From: an uncultured bacterium
GTDB taxonomy: Bacteria > Verrucomicrobiota > Kiritimatiellia > RFP12 > UBA1067
DNA: 46,605 bases
Direction of reading: 5' to 3'
Assembly: GCA_902799955.1 (NCBI GenBank)
Contig: CADCCQ010000032.1
Span: 1-46,605 of the forward strand
Numbering within the stretch: position 1 is the first letter of the stretch; every line of letters starts with the position of its first letter. Below are positions 27,691-37,200 of the stretch, piece by piece. A model generated the notes under the pieces. It was given only the letters and a program-made list of their open reading frames with translations. It was not told the DNA's origin and did no database searches. The translations under genes and the position numbers were made by a program.

Positions 27691-29739
27691 TCCGGACACT
27701 TCGAGGTACGAACGCGCTGAATCGCTCGCTGCGTTGTTTCCGATGTAGATGTGCCCGCCAATCGTCAGCGTTCCGTCCGCATGAATGTATTCACCTGATG
27801 CGTTCGCCCCCGACCCGAGGACCATGTCACCGCTTGCGCTCCAGTCGCCTGTGCTGAACAGGCTGGCCGAACCGCCGTCGGCGGAACCAATGCCCAGCGC
27901 GCCGGCGGAGCCAAGCGACGCACCGTTCTCAAGCCGAAGCGCAATCGAGCTCCCGGCGACGTTGCCGAGCGTCAGTCGCGATCCATCGAGCACGACGTCG
28001 CTCCCCGTCAGGATGAGCGTACCGTCCGTGAGCGTCGTCTGATCCGAGCGAGGGGAACTGAGCGCAAGCGTCCCAGGGCCAGTCTTCTCCATCGCGCCGG
28101 ACGTCGGGCCGGAGATCGAAGCGACGACGCCGCTCGACACGGCGACCTCTCCGGCGGAGAGCGTGGCGGAACCAGTAATCGTCGTGTTAGCGCGGAACGC
28201 GATGGACGCCGCCGTGACGTTGGAATCGACCGCTGCCGCGTCGCCGGCGTTCGCGAACACAGCCGCCGTGGAATCGTACCAGTTCCCCGCCACGCCGTTC
28301 TTCGTCCAATATCCCGCCGTCTTCCAAGACGCGCCGGACGAGCCGCCGTTCCACACGTACTCGCCCGCGAGCGTGTCGGTGATCGCGATCTTCGTTCCGT
28401 TGTCCGCCAGCATAAGCGCGTAGCGCCCCACGCTGTCGCCGGAAATCGCCGTATGGTCGTCAATGTCGCTTTGCGTGAACGTCCCGCCGCCGGTTATCTC
28501 GAAGACGACTGCGCCATCTGCGGCGCCACCGGCCGGGATCGCCACCGAGACGCCGTTCGCGAAGAGCGCGTTCTTCGCGGCGGCAGTGAGAACGAGTTTC
28601 GTGCCCGCGTCGACGATCGTGCCGCCGGTATGGCTCGCCGTTCCGGTGAACGTGACAACGCCGTCGCCTGTGAAGTGGACAACGCCATCCTCGCCCGACA
28701 CGTTCTCGATGTCCTCGCCAATCGTGACATTGAATCCATCCGTGTCAATCACACCGCCGTTCGCGCCAACATACACATGGAGGCTCGCATGCGCCGGAAG
28801 AAACGAGGCGTTGCTGGCGTAGGCGCGAAGAGTGCCGCCGTTCAGCGTCAGCGTACCGCCGTTCGTTCCCGCCTTGCTCAGGGCGATCTGCTTGGCGGTC
28901 AAAACACCTCCTTCGGTAACTTTGACAACTGACTGTATGGCATTCACGTTGTAGTTGAGGGAAAGACTCCCCTTTATGGTAAAAGTTCCACCCTGAATGT
29001 CGAGTGTGCCAGTCGTGGCGCTGTTGGCCATGATTGTGTTGCCGTTTCCGCTGATGTTCTCGTAAGCGCCGCCGGTCTTAATCGTCACCGTGCCGTTGCC
29101 GCTATTGCCGATGTTCAGATACTTGTCGTTCGTGTGGTTGACGAGACCGCCGTTTCCAATCTCAAGACAACCATTCCCGCCGACGCCAACGTCAAAATAC
29201 GTTTTTGCCGACAGCGTCCCGCCGTTCACTTTAATCGTACCGGGCATTCCAGAGACCGTGGCAATCTTCACTGTATTGAACACATACGTGCCGGACAGGA
29301 TTTCAAGGCAGGCATCTGGCGAATTGCTGTCGCTTTTGACATACAAGTCTTTCGACGACTCGATGCCGTATGCCGCGTCCCCGTTCTCCGCGACGAACGT
29401 AATCGGAGTTGACGTCGTGCCGGCGCAGAAATTCAAGTTGCCGGACAACTTGCTAGCCGCCTTGAAAGTTATGTTGCTATCCCATCCTGCAACAAAAATA
29501 TTGCCACCCGACGGAGTAGGATTTAGATGGAAGTTATTGCACGTGCTCGTTTCGAAATTGCTCCAAGTATTGCCGGATATGTGCCAGTTACCCTGGACAT
29601 CCCAATAGCTTGGAGAAGAGGAGCTGCCCTTGAACCCCCACCATTCCGCATGCGCGGTTGCCGCGCCGAGCGCGATTGTCGCGGCGAGGAGATGAATTAG
29701 GGGTTTCCCACCGATGGTGATGCTAGGAGTCGTCTTCAT
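27418..29739 (-). CDS. PATR-repeat secreted protein, N-terminal part (frameshifted)
   Basis: Starts MKTTPSITIGGKPLIHLLAA at 29739 behind AAGGAG, with a signal peptide ending near ATAHA. The mature part begins WWGFKGSSSS and continues with W-x-V-x-GNW, the usual opening of these passengers. Many repeat units of the form GNGTVTIKTGG, GTLTLNGGTL, EKTGPGTLALSS/TLTDGTLILTG follow. Genuine homology stops at about residue 683 (27690). The remaining 90 residues (basic, RRK- and HR-rich) are out-of-frame translation to 27418. Removing one base from the G5 tract at 27686-27690 restores LEVSGGAVEFSARK and a single frame to 25407. Function: probably an adhesin or surface layer protein (inference). Confidence 0.75.
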   Translation of the reverse strand: MKTTPSITIGGKPLIHLLAATIALGAATAHAEWWGFKGSSSSPSYWDVQGNWHISGNTWSNFETSTCNNFHLNPTPSGGNIFVAGWDSNITFKAASKLSGNLNFCAGTTSTPITFVAENGDAAYGIESSKDLYVKSDSNSPDACLEILSGTYVFNTVKIATVSGMPGTIKVNGGTLSAKTYFDVGVGGNGCLEIGNGGLVNHTNDKYLNIGNSGNGTVTIKTGGAYENISGNGNTIMANSATTGTLDIQGGTFTIKGSLSLNYNVNAIQSVVKVTEGGVLTAKQIALSKAGTNGGTLTLNGGTLRAYASNASFLPAHASLHVYVGANGGVIDTDGFNVTIGEDIENVSGEDGVVHFTGDGVVTFTGTASHTGGTIVDAGTKLVLTAAAKNALFANGVSVAIPAGGAADGAVVFEITGGGTFTQSDIDDHTAISGDSVGRYALMLADNGTKIAITDTLAGEYVWNGGSSGASWKTAGYWTKNGVAGNWYDSTAAVFANAGDAAAVDSNVTAASIAFRANTTITGSATLSAGEVAVSSGVVASISGPTSGAMEKTGPGTLALSSPRSDQTTLTDGTLILTGSDVVLDGSRLTLGNVAGSSIALRLENGASLGSAGALGIGSADGGSASLFSTGDWSASGDMVLGSGANASGEYIHADGTLTIGGHIYIGNNAASDSARSYLEVSGGGGRILGKKAHLCGKSRCGGIPGGNGRQKQRTRFAWNVHRRRKHNRRNADAHQRRIHRHRQGRRGRTHHTVFRTQPKRRPLLPQPLGRRS

Positions 29740-29772
29740 TTTGTTTTCTCCTTGTACTCTCCACTTGAGCAT

Positions 29773-29802
29773 ATTATATCAGACCCTCCCGCTTCGACGC
29801 AA
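29773..29802 (-). promoter_or_regulatory. Promoter of the frameshifted PATR gene
   Basis: TTGCGT (29802-29797), 18-bp spacer ending TGA, TATAAT (29778-29773) on minus. TSS near 29766, 5' UTR about 27 nt containing AAGGAG. An ATG abutting the hexamer is upstream of the TSS and is not the start. Confidence 0.65.
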
Positions 29803-29829
29803 GAGGAAATTACTGACATAATTTTTTAG

Positions 29830-29974
29830 GGGCGCATCTGCATTTTTCATCCGCGCATATTTTGAAACAACTGAAACAACTTGCAAAAACAACTTTTTCT
29901 TCTCGCCGTGTAACTACACGGCGTTCTTTTTCCCATCATTAGAGGATGTGGTGGTGAATTATACGGATGCGCCC
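29830..29974. repeat. Inverted-repeat-bounded 145-bp element with central hairpin (MITE-like)
   Basis: GGGCGCATC (29830-29838) and its inverted copy GATGCGCCC (29966-29974) bound the segment, each next to ATTTTTTAG on the outside. Inside are a tandem 9-mer TGAAACAAC (29863-29880) and a perfect 8-bp hairpin CGCCGTGT-AACT-ACACGGCG (29904-29923) followed on plus by TTCTTTTT. A plus-strand terminator is formally encoded, although no plus-strand gene is nearby. No transposase. Confidence 0.45.
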
Positions 29975-29997
29975 ATTTTTTAGCATCGTGATATCGT

Positions 29998-31497
29998 TCA
30001 TTCGACGGGTTGACGCGTCGTTGACACTTGCCCGAGAATGTTCGCCTTGAGGGCTTCGTTCCACATGCCTTCGTTGGCAAGGCGGATAGGACGGCGTGGC
30101 ATCTCGCCAGGCTTCTCGTCTTTCAGCGGGGCGGAGACGCGCAAAAGAAGATCGTACTTGCCCGGCTTCAGTTCCTTCGGCACGGCGAACTCCATCACGA
30201 TGTTCTCCCGCTTCCCACCCTCCAGCGAAGAGAAGTCGCCGCGCGTGAACGCAACGCTTGCCGTGTTCGTGGCGGTTTGCGACGCAAGGACGACCTCCGC
30301 GCGCGACGGCAGAAGAAGCTTCCCGAACCCGGTGTTCTCCACTGCAAGCGCGACCCTGGCTTCCTTCCCGGGCGCGAACTCCACTGGCAGACGCGCATCG
30401 CGCACCACGAAGCGCCACCCCATGTGGTCGGACATGAACTTGAGGAGGTCGGTACCTTCGTATTCGTGCAGGTCGGGCATCCCGTCGAAGCGGAACCTCT
30501 CCACCTCGAACTTCTTCTCCGCAATGAACGCGCAGAGCGGATGTTTCCTGTCGCCGACGTTGCGCAGGTAGTTGAGATGCGTCTCGTACCAGTCCTTGAC
30601 GATGTTCCACTTCGCGGCGTCGAAGAGGTCTGCGCACTTCTCGCGGTTCTTGTCGAGCCAGGACCGGCCGACGTAAGCGAGCTCGCCGCCGTAGGGATGG
30701 TCGCCGCACGCGCCGAGGAGTCGGCATCCCTTCTCGCGCCTCCATTCGCCGGACCACGTGCCGTAGTCCCACCACGTACCGAGGTAGCCGTCGTTGAACA
30801 TGCCGAAGCGGCGAAGCTCCCCGTCCTGGAAAGGAATCATCGCGAGCAGCCCGTCGGACTTCGTCCCCGCGTACGAGGCGATGTAGTGGGCCGTGCGCAC
30901 GAGGATCGAGATGTCCGGCGAGAGGTTGTCGCAGTATGTCTTGAGGATGCGGTGCATGTACTCCTTCCGGCAGTAGTCGGACGAGTGCATTTCCGCCCAT
31001 GGGCCGGCGACTCCCGCCTCCACGCCCACGACGACGTCGTCGTAGTCCGCCATGATCCGCGAGAGTTCCCTGACGTGCCCGAGCACGACGTCGAAGTCGC
31101 TCGGCTCGCACCCGGGGCTGTCGCTCCACGTGTAGCCGATGCGCACGATGAGCGAGCCACCGTTCTGCCGCGTCTCCTCGAGATAGCGCCGGACGTCGGA
31201 CTTCATCGCGTCCGTGAGCGGGATGTCCGCCCCGCCGACGCGGTTTGTCGGCACGGCGTGCTTGCCCTGGACGCGTCCGCCCGAGAACCTGCTCAGCTCC
31301 CAGAGCGAGGAGTTGTACGCCTTCGCGCCGCGCCACTTGGGCAGGCCATTCGGCTCGAAGACCTTCCAGCCCCCGGGGGCGTACCCGCGCGCGGGGCCGG
31401 CGAAGGTGTCGGTTCCGTCAACGTACTTGATGTCGGGCCTGGCATGCCCCGACGCCACGAGCGAGAGCGCCGCGGCAATGACGCAGATGCTTTCCAT
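29998..31497 (-). CDS. Secreted DUF4874/DUF4832-type protein
   Basis: 499 residues. Short signal peptide (MESICVIAAALSLVASGHA). The N-terminal half (GYAPGGWKVFEPN ... SLIVRIGYTWSDSPG ... VVVGVEAGVAGPWAEMH) has the look of a TIM-barrel DUF4874 domain, with Glu and Asp at strand ends as in glycoside hydrolases. FNDGYLGTWWDYGTWSGEW is characteristic of DUF4832, and the C-terminal part is a beta-sandwich (PGKEARVALAVENTG, LKPGKYDLLLRVSAP). Enzymatic activity in carbohydrate breakdown is plausible but unproven. The start at 31497 lies seven bases after TATAAT with no Shine-Dalgarno, so it is leaderless. Confidence 0.75.
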   Translation of the reverse strand: MESICVIAAALSLVASGHARPDIKYVDGTDTFAGPARGYAPGGWKVFEPNGLPKWRGAKAYNSSLWELSRFSGGRVQGKHAVPTNRVGGADIPLTDAMKSDVRRYLEETRQNGGSLIVRIGYTWSDSPGCEPSDFDVVLGHVRELSRIMADYDDVVVGVEAGVAGPWAEMHSSDYCRKEYMHRILKTYCDNLSPDISILVRTAHYIASYAGTKSDGLLAMIPFQDGELRRFGMFNDGYLGTWWDYGTWSGEWRREKGCRLLGACGDHPYGGELAYVGRSWLDKNREKCADLFDAAKWNIVKDWYETHLNYLRNVGDRKHPLCAFIAEKKFEVERFRFDGMPDLHEYEGTDLLKFMSDHMGWRFVVRDARLPVEFAPGKEARVALAVENTGFGKLLLPSRAEVVLASQTATNTASVAFTRGDFSSLEGGKRENIVMEFAVPKELKPGKYDLLLRVSAPLKDEKPGEMPRRPIRLANEGMWNEALKANILGQVSTTRQPVE

Positions 31498-31504
31498 GCC
31501 GATG

Positions 31505-31513
31505 ATTATATCA
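31505..31513 (-). promoter_or_regulatory. Extended -10 promoter of the DUF4832 gene (leaderless)
   Basis: TGA-TATAAT (31510-31505) on minus, with seven bases to the ATG. No good -35 is seen. The DNA between 31514 and 31603 holds nothing else recognisable. Confidence 0.55.
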
Positions 31514-31603
31514 CAACAAAATCTTGAAGTCTATGTACGTATACAAGTGACATGCCACAAATTCAGAATCGTTTCAAATGCAGTCCCCATAGAAACACGC
31601 TCC

Positions 31604-31912
31604 TTACCTGACGATTATGCACGTGCCCTTGGGCCTGACATCAAGGACGATGTTGCCGGATGCGTTTACGTAGACGCCCTTCGCCCATTTTGGCGCGCCG
31701 TCCGCGAGCGAGACGTTAGCGCCCGTGAATCCGCCGCACGATGTAAGAATCTTCTCTCCAGCAACTGGCCACACACTGCCAGAAACCCTCACCTTCACCG
31801 CGCCGTTCGCCGTCACGCTCTTGCCATCCGCAATCGCAAGCCGCGGAACCGCCGATCTCTGCGTGAGTTCAAACGCGAGCGCCACGCACGCGAATGGGGC
31901 GGCGACAATCAT
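31604..31912 (-). pseudogene. Orphan C-terminal remnant of a PATR-type surface protein
   Basis: About 100 codons align by eye with the C-terminus of the PATR protein ending at 25407: ALAFELTQ/ALAFNFTD, PRLAIADGKSVT/PVLAMADGKTVT, PKWAKGVYV/PRWVKGVKV, and the terminal GTCIIVR/GTALYIR. There is no signal peptide, passenger or ribosome site; the frame simply begins 17 bp after the stop of the upstream BPL_N gene. The 5' part of the gene has been lost, most simply by a deletion or by insertion of that neighbour. Any translation from the ATG at 31912 would give a short, probably non-functional product. Confidence 0.7.
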
Positions 31913-31929
31913 TTCAAGTGCTGTCTATT

Positions 31930-34230
31930 TCATCTTTGCAGCTCGCCGATCACCTTGTCGTAGGAATCAACGACCGTTGCACCCTCGAACGTCGCCGCGA
32001 GTGCGCGCTTCTCCTCCGTCTCGGCCACGAAGATCACCTTTCCGCCGTTCGCGGCGAACGCGCGCAGCGGCGAGGTCCAGCTGTTCTTGCCGAACAGGCA
32101 CATCACGACGGCGTCCGCATGCGGAAGCGCGTTGTGGTCCATGACGCTTCCGATGCGGCAGTCGAAGCGCCTGTCGTGGAGAAGCGTCTTGAGAACGAAT
32201 CGGACGGCCGCGTTCATGCCCTTCATGTAGCCCATCTTGACGAAGACGGACTTCGCGCCGCGCACGCGCGCCGGGAGCGTTCCCGTGGGACGCGTCCCGG
32301 CCAGCCACTTGAAGGAATCCCGCACCATGTCGAAGTTGCGCTCGTGGGATTCGGGGTGCGGACACTGCGCGTACAGCTTGCCCTTCCCGACGCGTCCGCC
32401 CATGATCGCCGCCTTGCCGACCATCAGGGGCGTCGGATTGGGGTTGAACGTGCTGATCATGCGGCTGTCGTATTCCGCGAACACCTTGATGTCGGAATCC
32501 TCCACCGCCTCCGCCGGCACGAACGCCGGTCCGCCGGAATACCAGACCACGCGGTTCGTCGCGGAATTCGGGAAGACTTCCTTCCCCGTCTCCGTCAGGC
32601 GGATACGAACGGGCGCCTTGCCACGGTAGTGGTGCGGGAAATCCTCCTTGAACGGCATGAGCCCCAGGAACGGCGTGTCGCCGGGCCTCAACCCCATTTT
32701 GCCGGGCCGCATCTTCGTCTGCGAGACGAGGAACGCGCCGCCGCACACGCCGTAGTACTTGCCGCCGCCGCGAACGTAGTCCACGAGCGCCTTGCGCCCG
32801 CCCTCGCCGAGCGTCTGGTAGGCGACCGAGGAATAGCCGCCGGGCATGTAGAGCGCGTCGTAGCCCGTGAGCGCCCCCGCCGCAACCTCCTCCGCGCCCA
32901 GCACGTCAACGGCGTATTCGGGCGAGAACTCAAGCAGCGGAGGGATGTTGCCCATCGAACATCCAGACCCGGCAAAGACCGCAAGCTTCACGGGCGCGTC
33001 CACCTTCTTTGGGAACGGCGCCGGCGCCGGGACACGCTCCGCCGCGAATGCCCGGAGATTCGCAAGCGCCGCATTGGCGTCCGCCGCGCAGACCACGCCT
33101 TCCAAGCCGCGTTTCTTCGCACGCTCCGCGGCGTTCCCCCAGGCGACGATGCGTCCGCCGCGCGCGATGAACGCCTTCGTGCGCCCTTCGTTCCCGCCGT
33201 AAATCCCCGTCTTGGAATCGACCTTCCCCAAGTCCGAAGGCGCGAGGATCGCATCGAGGTGACTGAGCGTACCATCGCCAATCGCCTTCTCGTTGATCGG
33301 CACGATGTCGAACGCGCGTTCGCGGAGAAGGCGCTGCACGAGGCTCGCGGTCTCGACGCCGAACGAATTGTCGCATAAAAATCCGACGGCGAGCTGTCCC
33401 GGCTTCCTCTGCGGATAGCGCCAGCGGACCTCCCGTCCCGTCACGTAGCGGAACGCGCCCTGGATGTATTCATGGTCGTCAACATCGCTCTCGGGGTGGC
33501 AGGTGAAGACGAACATCTTGCCCTTACCGCATTCGGCCGCGACGACGGCGGGATGCCCCGCCTTCGCGGGACTGGGAACATTCCTCGGGTTATAGACGCA
33601 GTGATACGTCGCCAGCACCTCCGCGCGCGTGCCCTCGACCTCTTTCTTCGAGCGGACCGGAACAGGACCGTGGCTGTACTGGATCTTGTGGATGCCCTTC
33701 TTGATTCCGGAAAGCTGCTCCGCCTTTTCGTTGAACGCGAAATTGAGCTCCGCCCGGCCGTTGCCGCCATCCGTCGTGTCAACGAACGGAATCAAGCCGA
33801 GGTAGTCCTTCCGGACGCCTTTTGTCGGCAGGGTCACGAGATAGAAGCCCGCGCAGGTGCCGATGTAGCCGCCGCCGCCGCGCACAAAGGACTTCACGCG
33901 TTCGCGTCCCTCCTCGCCGAGGCTTCTCGCCTCCGTAGCCGCCCCGCCGCCCGGCATGACGAGGACGTCCGCCGTGTCCAGCGCGCCCGCCCGCACCGCC
34001 GCGCCATCGACCGGCGTGGCGATCACGTTCTCCGCCATCGTCGCGATCTCGATCCAGCGAAAGGCGCCGATGTTGCGCGCGCCGTCGTCCACAAACACCG
34101 CCACGCGCAACGGTTTCTCGCCCGCCGTTTCAGAGGCCTTCTCCAATCCCGGCCCCACGCATCCCGTGAACGCGGCGAGCACGGCGACAAAGGCGCCGAC
34201 ACTCTTCAGGAACATTCTTCTGCTTGTCAT
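31930..34230 (-). CDS. Tat-type lipoprotein with two BPL_N/class I glutamine-amidotransferase-like domains
   Basis: 766 residues. N-terminus SRRMFLKS is a twin-arginine motif, followed by a hydrophobic stretch and lipobox AFTGC, so it should be exported folded and lipidated. Domain 1 (about 40-270) has VLVMPGGGAATEA and nucleophile-elbow GTCAGFYL. Domain 2 (about 395-640) has LYMPGGYSSVAYQ and GVCGGAFLVS. Both resemble biotin-protein-ligase N-terminal (BPL_N) GATase folds with Cys at the elbow and later His/Glu (TCHPESD; QCPHPESHE). The domains are followed by Rossmann-like segments. Substrate unknown. 46 bp after the LamG-PATR gene. Confidence 0.75.
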   Translation of the reverse strand: MTSRRMFLKSVGAFVAVLAAFTGCVGPGLEKASETAGEKPLRVAVFVDDGARNIGAFRWIEIATMAENVIATPVDGAAVRAGALDTADVLVMPGGGAATEARSLGEEGRERVKSFVRGGGGYIGTCAGFYLVTLPTKGVRKDYLGLIPFVDTTDGGNGRAELNFAFNEKAEQLSGIKKGIHKIQYSHGPVPVRSKKEVEGTRAEVLATYHCVYNPRNVPSPAKAGHPAVVAAECGKGKMFVFTCHPESDVDDHEYIQGAFRYVTGREVRWRYPQRKPGQLAVGFLCDNSFGVETASLVQRLLRERAFDIVPINEKAIGDGTLSHLDAILAPSDLGKVDSKTGIYGGNEGRTKAFIARGGRIVAWGNAAERAKKRGLEGVVCAADANAALANLRAFAAERVPAPAPFPKKVDAPVKLAVFAGSGCSMGNIPPLLEFSPEYAVDVLGAEEVAAGALTGYDALYMPGGYSSVAYQTLGEGGRKALVDYVRGGGKYYGVCGGAFLVSQTKMRPGKMGLRPGDTPFLGLMPFKEDFPHHYRGKAPVRIRLTETGKEVFPNSATNRVVWYSGGPAFVPAEAVEDSDIKVFAEYDSRMISTFNPNPTPLMVGKAAIMGGRVGKGKLYAQCPHPESHERNFDMVRDSFKWLAGTRPTGTLPARVRGAKSVFVKMGYMKGMNAAVRFVLKTLLHDRRFDCRIGSVMDHNALPHADAVVMCLFGKNSWTSPLRAFAANGGKVIFVAETEEKRALAATFEGATVVDSYDKVIGELQR

Positions 34231-34276
34231 TTCGTCAGTTCTTTTGGTTTTCTGAGATGGGCATCTTGCCCGTTGC

Positions 34277-37200
34277 CTACCGAATGATGACCATCATGCC
34301 ACCTTTGGCAAGCCTGACTTGATTGCCGGAATAGGTCAGGCGGTAGCCGCGGGGAAGCGAGACGGAGGCGAATTGCCCCGTCACACCGCCCGTTGCCTCA
34401 AGCACCACAACGGATGCAGATGCGGCGGGTAGAACGCCCGCGTCGAGTCTGTAGCTCATCGCCGAGATGTCCGCCGTGCCGCTGAGCGACAGCGTGCCGT
34501 TCGCAAGCGTGCCCGCGCCGGTGATCGACGCCGCCGTCGCGGCGTTCCCGCCAAGGTCGAGCGTCGCACCGTCGCCGACTGTAATCGCGTTGTCCGCCGG
34601 AAGCGACGCCCCTGTGGCAAGCGCGAGCGTTCCGCCGCTCACGACCGTGGGCTGCGCATACGTGTTTGCGCCGGTGAGCGTAAGGCGGCCTAAGCCACGC
34701 TTCTCGAACACCGTAGCGGGAAGCGTATCTGGACCCAGATCGCCATTCTCCTCGATCTCCTCGTCTGTCAACGCGCGCTTCCAGATGCGGAACTCGTCGA
34801 ATGCCGCGCTCGTGTCGTAGTTGTTCTGGAGCGACCGCCCGATGTAGGTGTAGGTCTGATCCTGGTTCGCGAGCGACCACCCTTCCGGCGCGTCGTACTC
34901 GAACCGCTTGATGATATCCTCGCCGTCGCGGTACTTCCTGTACCCGCGTATCTTCCAGCGCCCATCGTCGCCCCTCTTGCAGACGACACAGATGTGGCCC
35001 CACGGCCTTTTGCTGACGTCATACGTCACGAGCGTGTCATAGACTCCCGTTTGCAAGCCTTTGTACTTGACGCCGCAATAGTCCGTGTTGACGCCTTCCC
35101 TGCGGAATGTAAGCGTGAAGAAGGCGTTTGCGTCCTTGCCAATGTCAAACGCGCGCTGCCAGTTGCGGTGTACGTCAACCCGCGCCCAGAACTCGATCGT
35201 ACACTCGCTACCGTCAACGGGAAGCTTCTTCGGCCCGAGGCTGATGTACGAAGTCCCCTTATTACCGCCCGCGAGCTGCACAGCTTGGCCGAGGTCATCC
35301 TTGCCGGTGATAAACGTTCCACCCTTGTTGTCGGGCGCCGTCTCGCCCGTGACGGAATCCACGTAGTCTCCATTGAAGCTCCAGCGGTGCGCGAGGTCGC
35401 TGTTGAGAACGGTCGCCGTGAGCGGCTGAGCGAACGCAATGTCATGTCCGTCGGTATCGACCGCGCCGCCACCCGTCCCGACCGCGAATGACGTGAGGTT
35501 GCTGACGTAAAGCGCGGAGTCCGCAGACGCTCTGAGTGTTCCGCCATCGAAGATGAATTCCGCGTAGCGTCCAGCGTCGGTCGTGCCGTGCCCGACCACC
35601 TGCGCGGCCTCGATCACACCGCCCTTGCAGAGCATCACGCGTCCCTTGGCGGTCTCGCTCTCGTGACCAAGGCTGAGCGCGGTACCGGTCTTGACCACGC
35701 CTTCGCCGCGCACAACGAGTTCGCCAACGCCGTGCTTGCTCACGCGAACGCAGCCGGTGTTCGGACGCATTTCGCCGCCAACCACATGGACGACGCCCGT
35801 TGCGCCTTCGGTATCGCCGATGATGACATCGGTGTTCGGCTTCACAGTGCCGCCCGTCTGCCACAACTCTCCATGCGCCTTGCCCGTACGCCCGACGCTC
35901 ATCGCGCCGCCACAGCCGAATTCGCCGCCCGCCATGTAGTAGAATCCCCTGCGCGATGCATAGCGCCCGAGTCGGACAGAGTTGTCGACTCCCGAATATT
36001 TGCCATAGACTGTGCCTCCCCACTGCACGATGTCGCCAGAACCGGCCCCCACGACATTCCCCGTCACGCAGCAGCCGTCGAAAATCTCAATCCGTCCGTA
36101 TGAGTTGTTGTTGTTCGAGCCGGCGGCGAAATCACCATTCACCGTCGTCACGCTCACGCCGTTCGTGAGGATCACGACACCGCTCGAATCGGCGACATTT
36201 CCAGGCAGCAATCCTTGCGCGACCGTAACCGTTCCACCATCCAGCACAGCCGTACCTCCGTTGGCGTTGAGATTCCCCCCTATGGTCAACTTACCGCCCT
36301 TGATGAGCGCGGTTCCCCCATTGACATTAAAATTGTTCTCGGTCTGTATTGTCTGATTTGTGGAGTACAAGGTTCCAGAACCGTTCTTGTTGATATAGTA
36401 GAAGTATCCGCTGCCGTTCGCAGAGGAGGCCACCGACGCGGGATGGTCGAACACGAGATCGCCCTCCTCGACGTTGAAACGGTAGCAGCGGTCGCGGAAT
36501 CCGGCGTTCGCCATACGGAGCGTGCCGGCACCGTACTTCTTGAAGGTAGTCTGGTGCTTCCCGTCGTTTTTGTAGTTCGCATCCATGATCGAACCAGCCA
36601 TCGTTGCGACGCCGGAATTGACGTAGATAGAGAACGGCGTGTTCGCCGTGGTATTTTCGATATTCAGATTGTTCTCGAACGTGATTGGCTGGTCGGCGTT
36701 GGCATCGTTGAGAATGAGCGTAAGGTTCGGAAAAAAATTCGTCACACTGAGTCGGGTCCCTGCACTCTGCGAACCCGCCCCGTTTTGCAAGTTGACCGCA
36801 AGTGGAACGCCGCGCGCGGAGAATGCGGGCGTGGAGCCGGAGACGATGTTCACCTGTCCCGCGCCGCTGCCGATGGATGAGACTATCCTGCCGGAGACGC
36901 TAGAGAGGCTGCCGCCGCAGAGCGTCACGCAGTAATTGGAATCGAGGCCCGTGCCGAAGTCGGCGCGGAGCGTACCTTCCCATATCTTCTGCTCGCCGCC
37001 GAACGTGTTATTTCCCGTGAGCGTGAGCATCTTGGTGCCGTACTTCTCCATGCCGCCCGTGTACGAAAGATCGTCTGAAATCGTCACGTCTGCGTCCGTG
37101 ATATCGAACGCCGCCTTGACGGTTGCGCCCGACTCAACCGTCACGTTTGCCATCGCCGTCGCCTTTTCGGCGGTTGACCACCCCTTGCCGAAGATCAGGC

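Noticed and set aside
29958..29963. Additional TATAAT on minus within the MITE-like element
   Set aside because: No TG extension and no downstream gene before the PATR promoter; the 30-codon ORF following it has no ribosome site.
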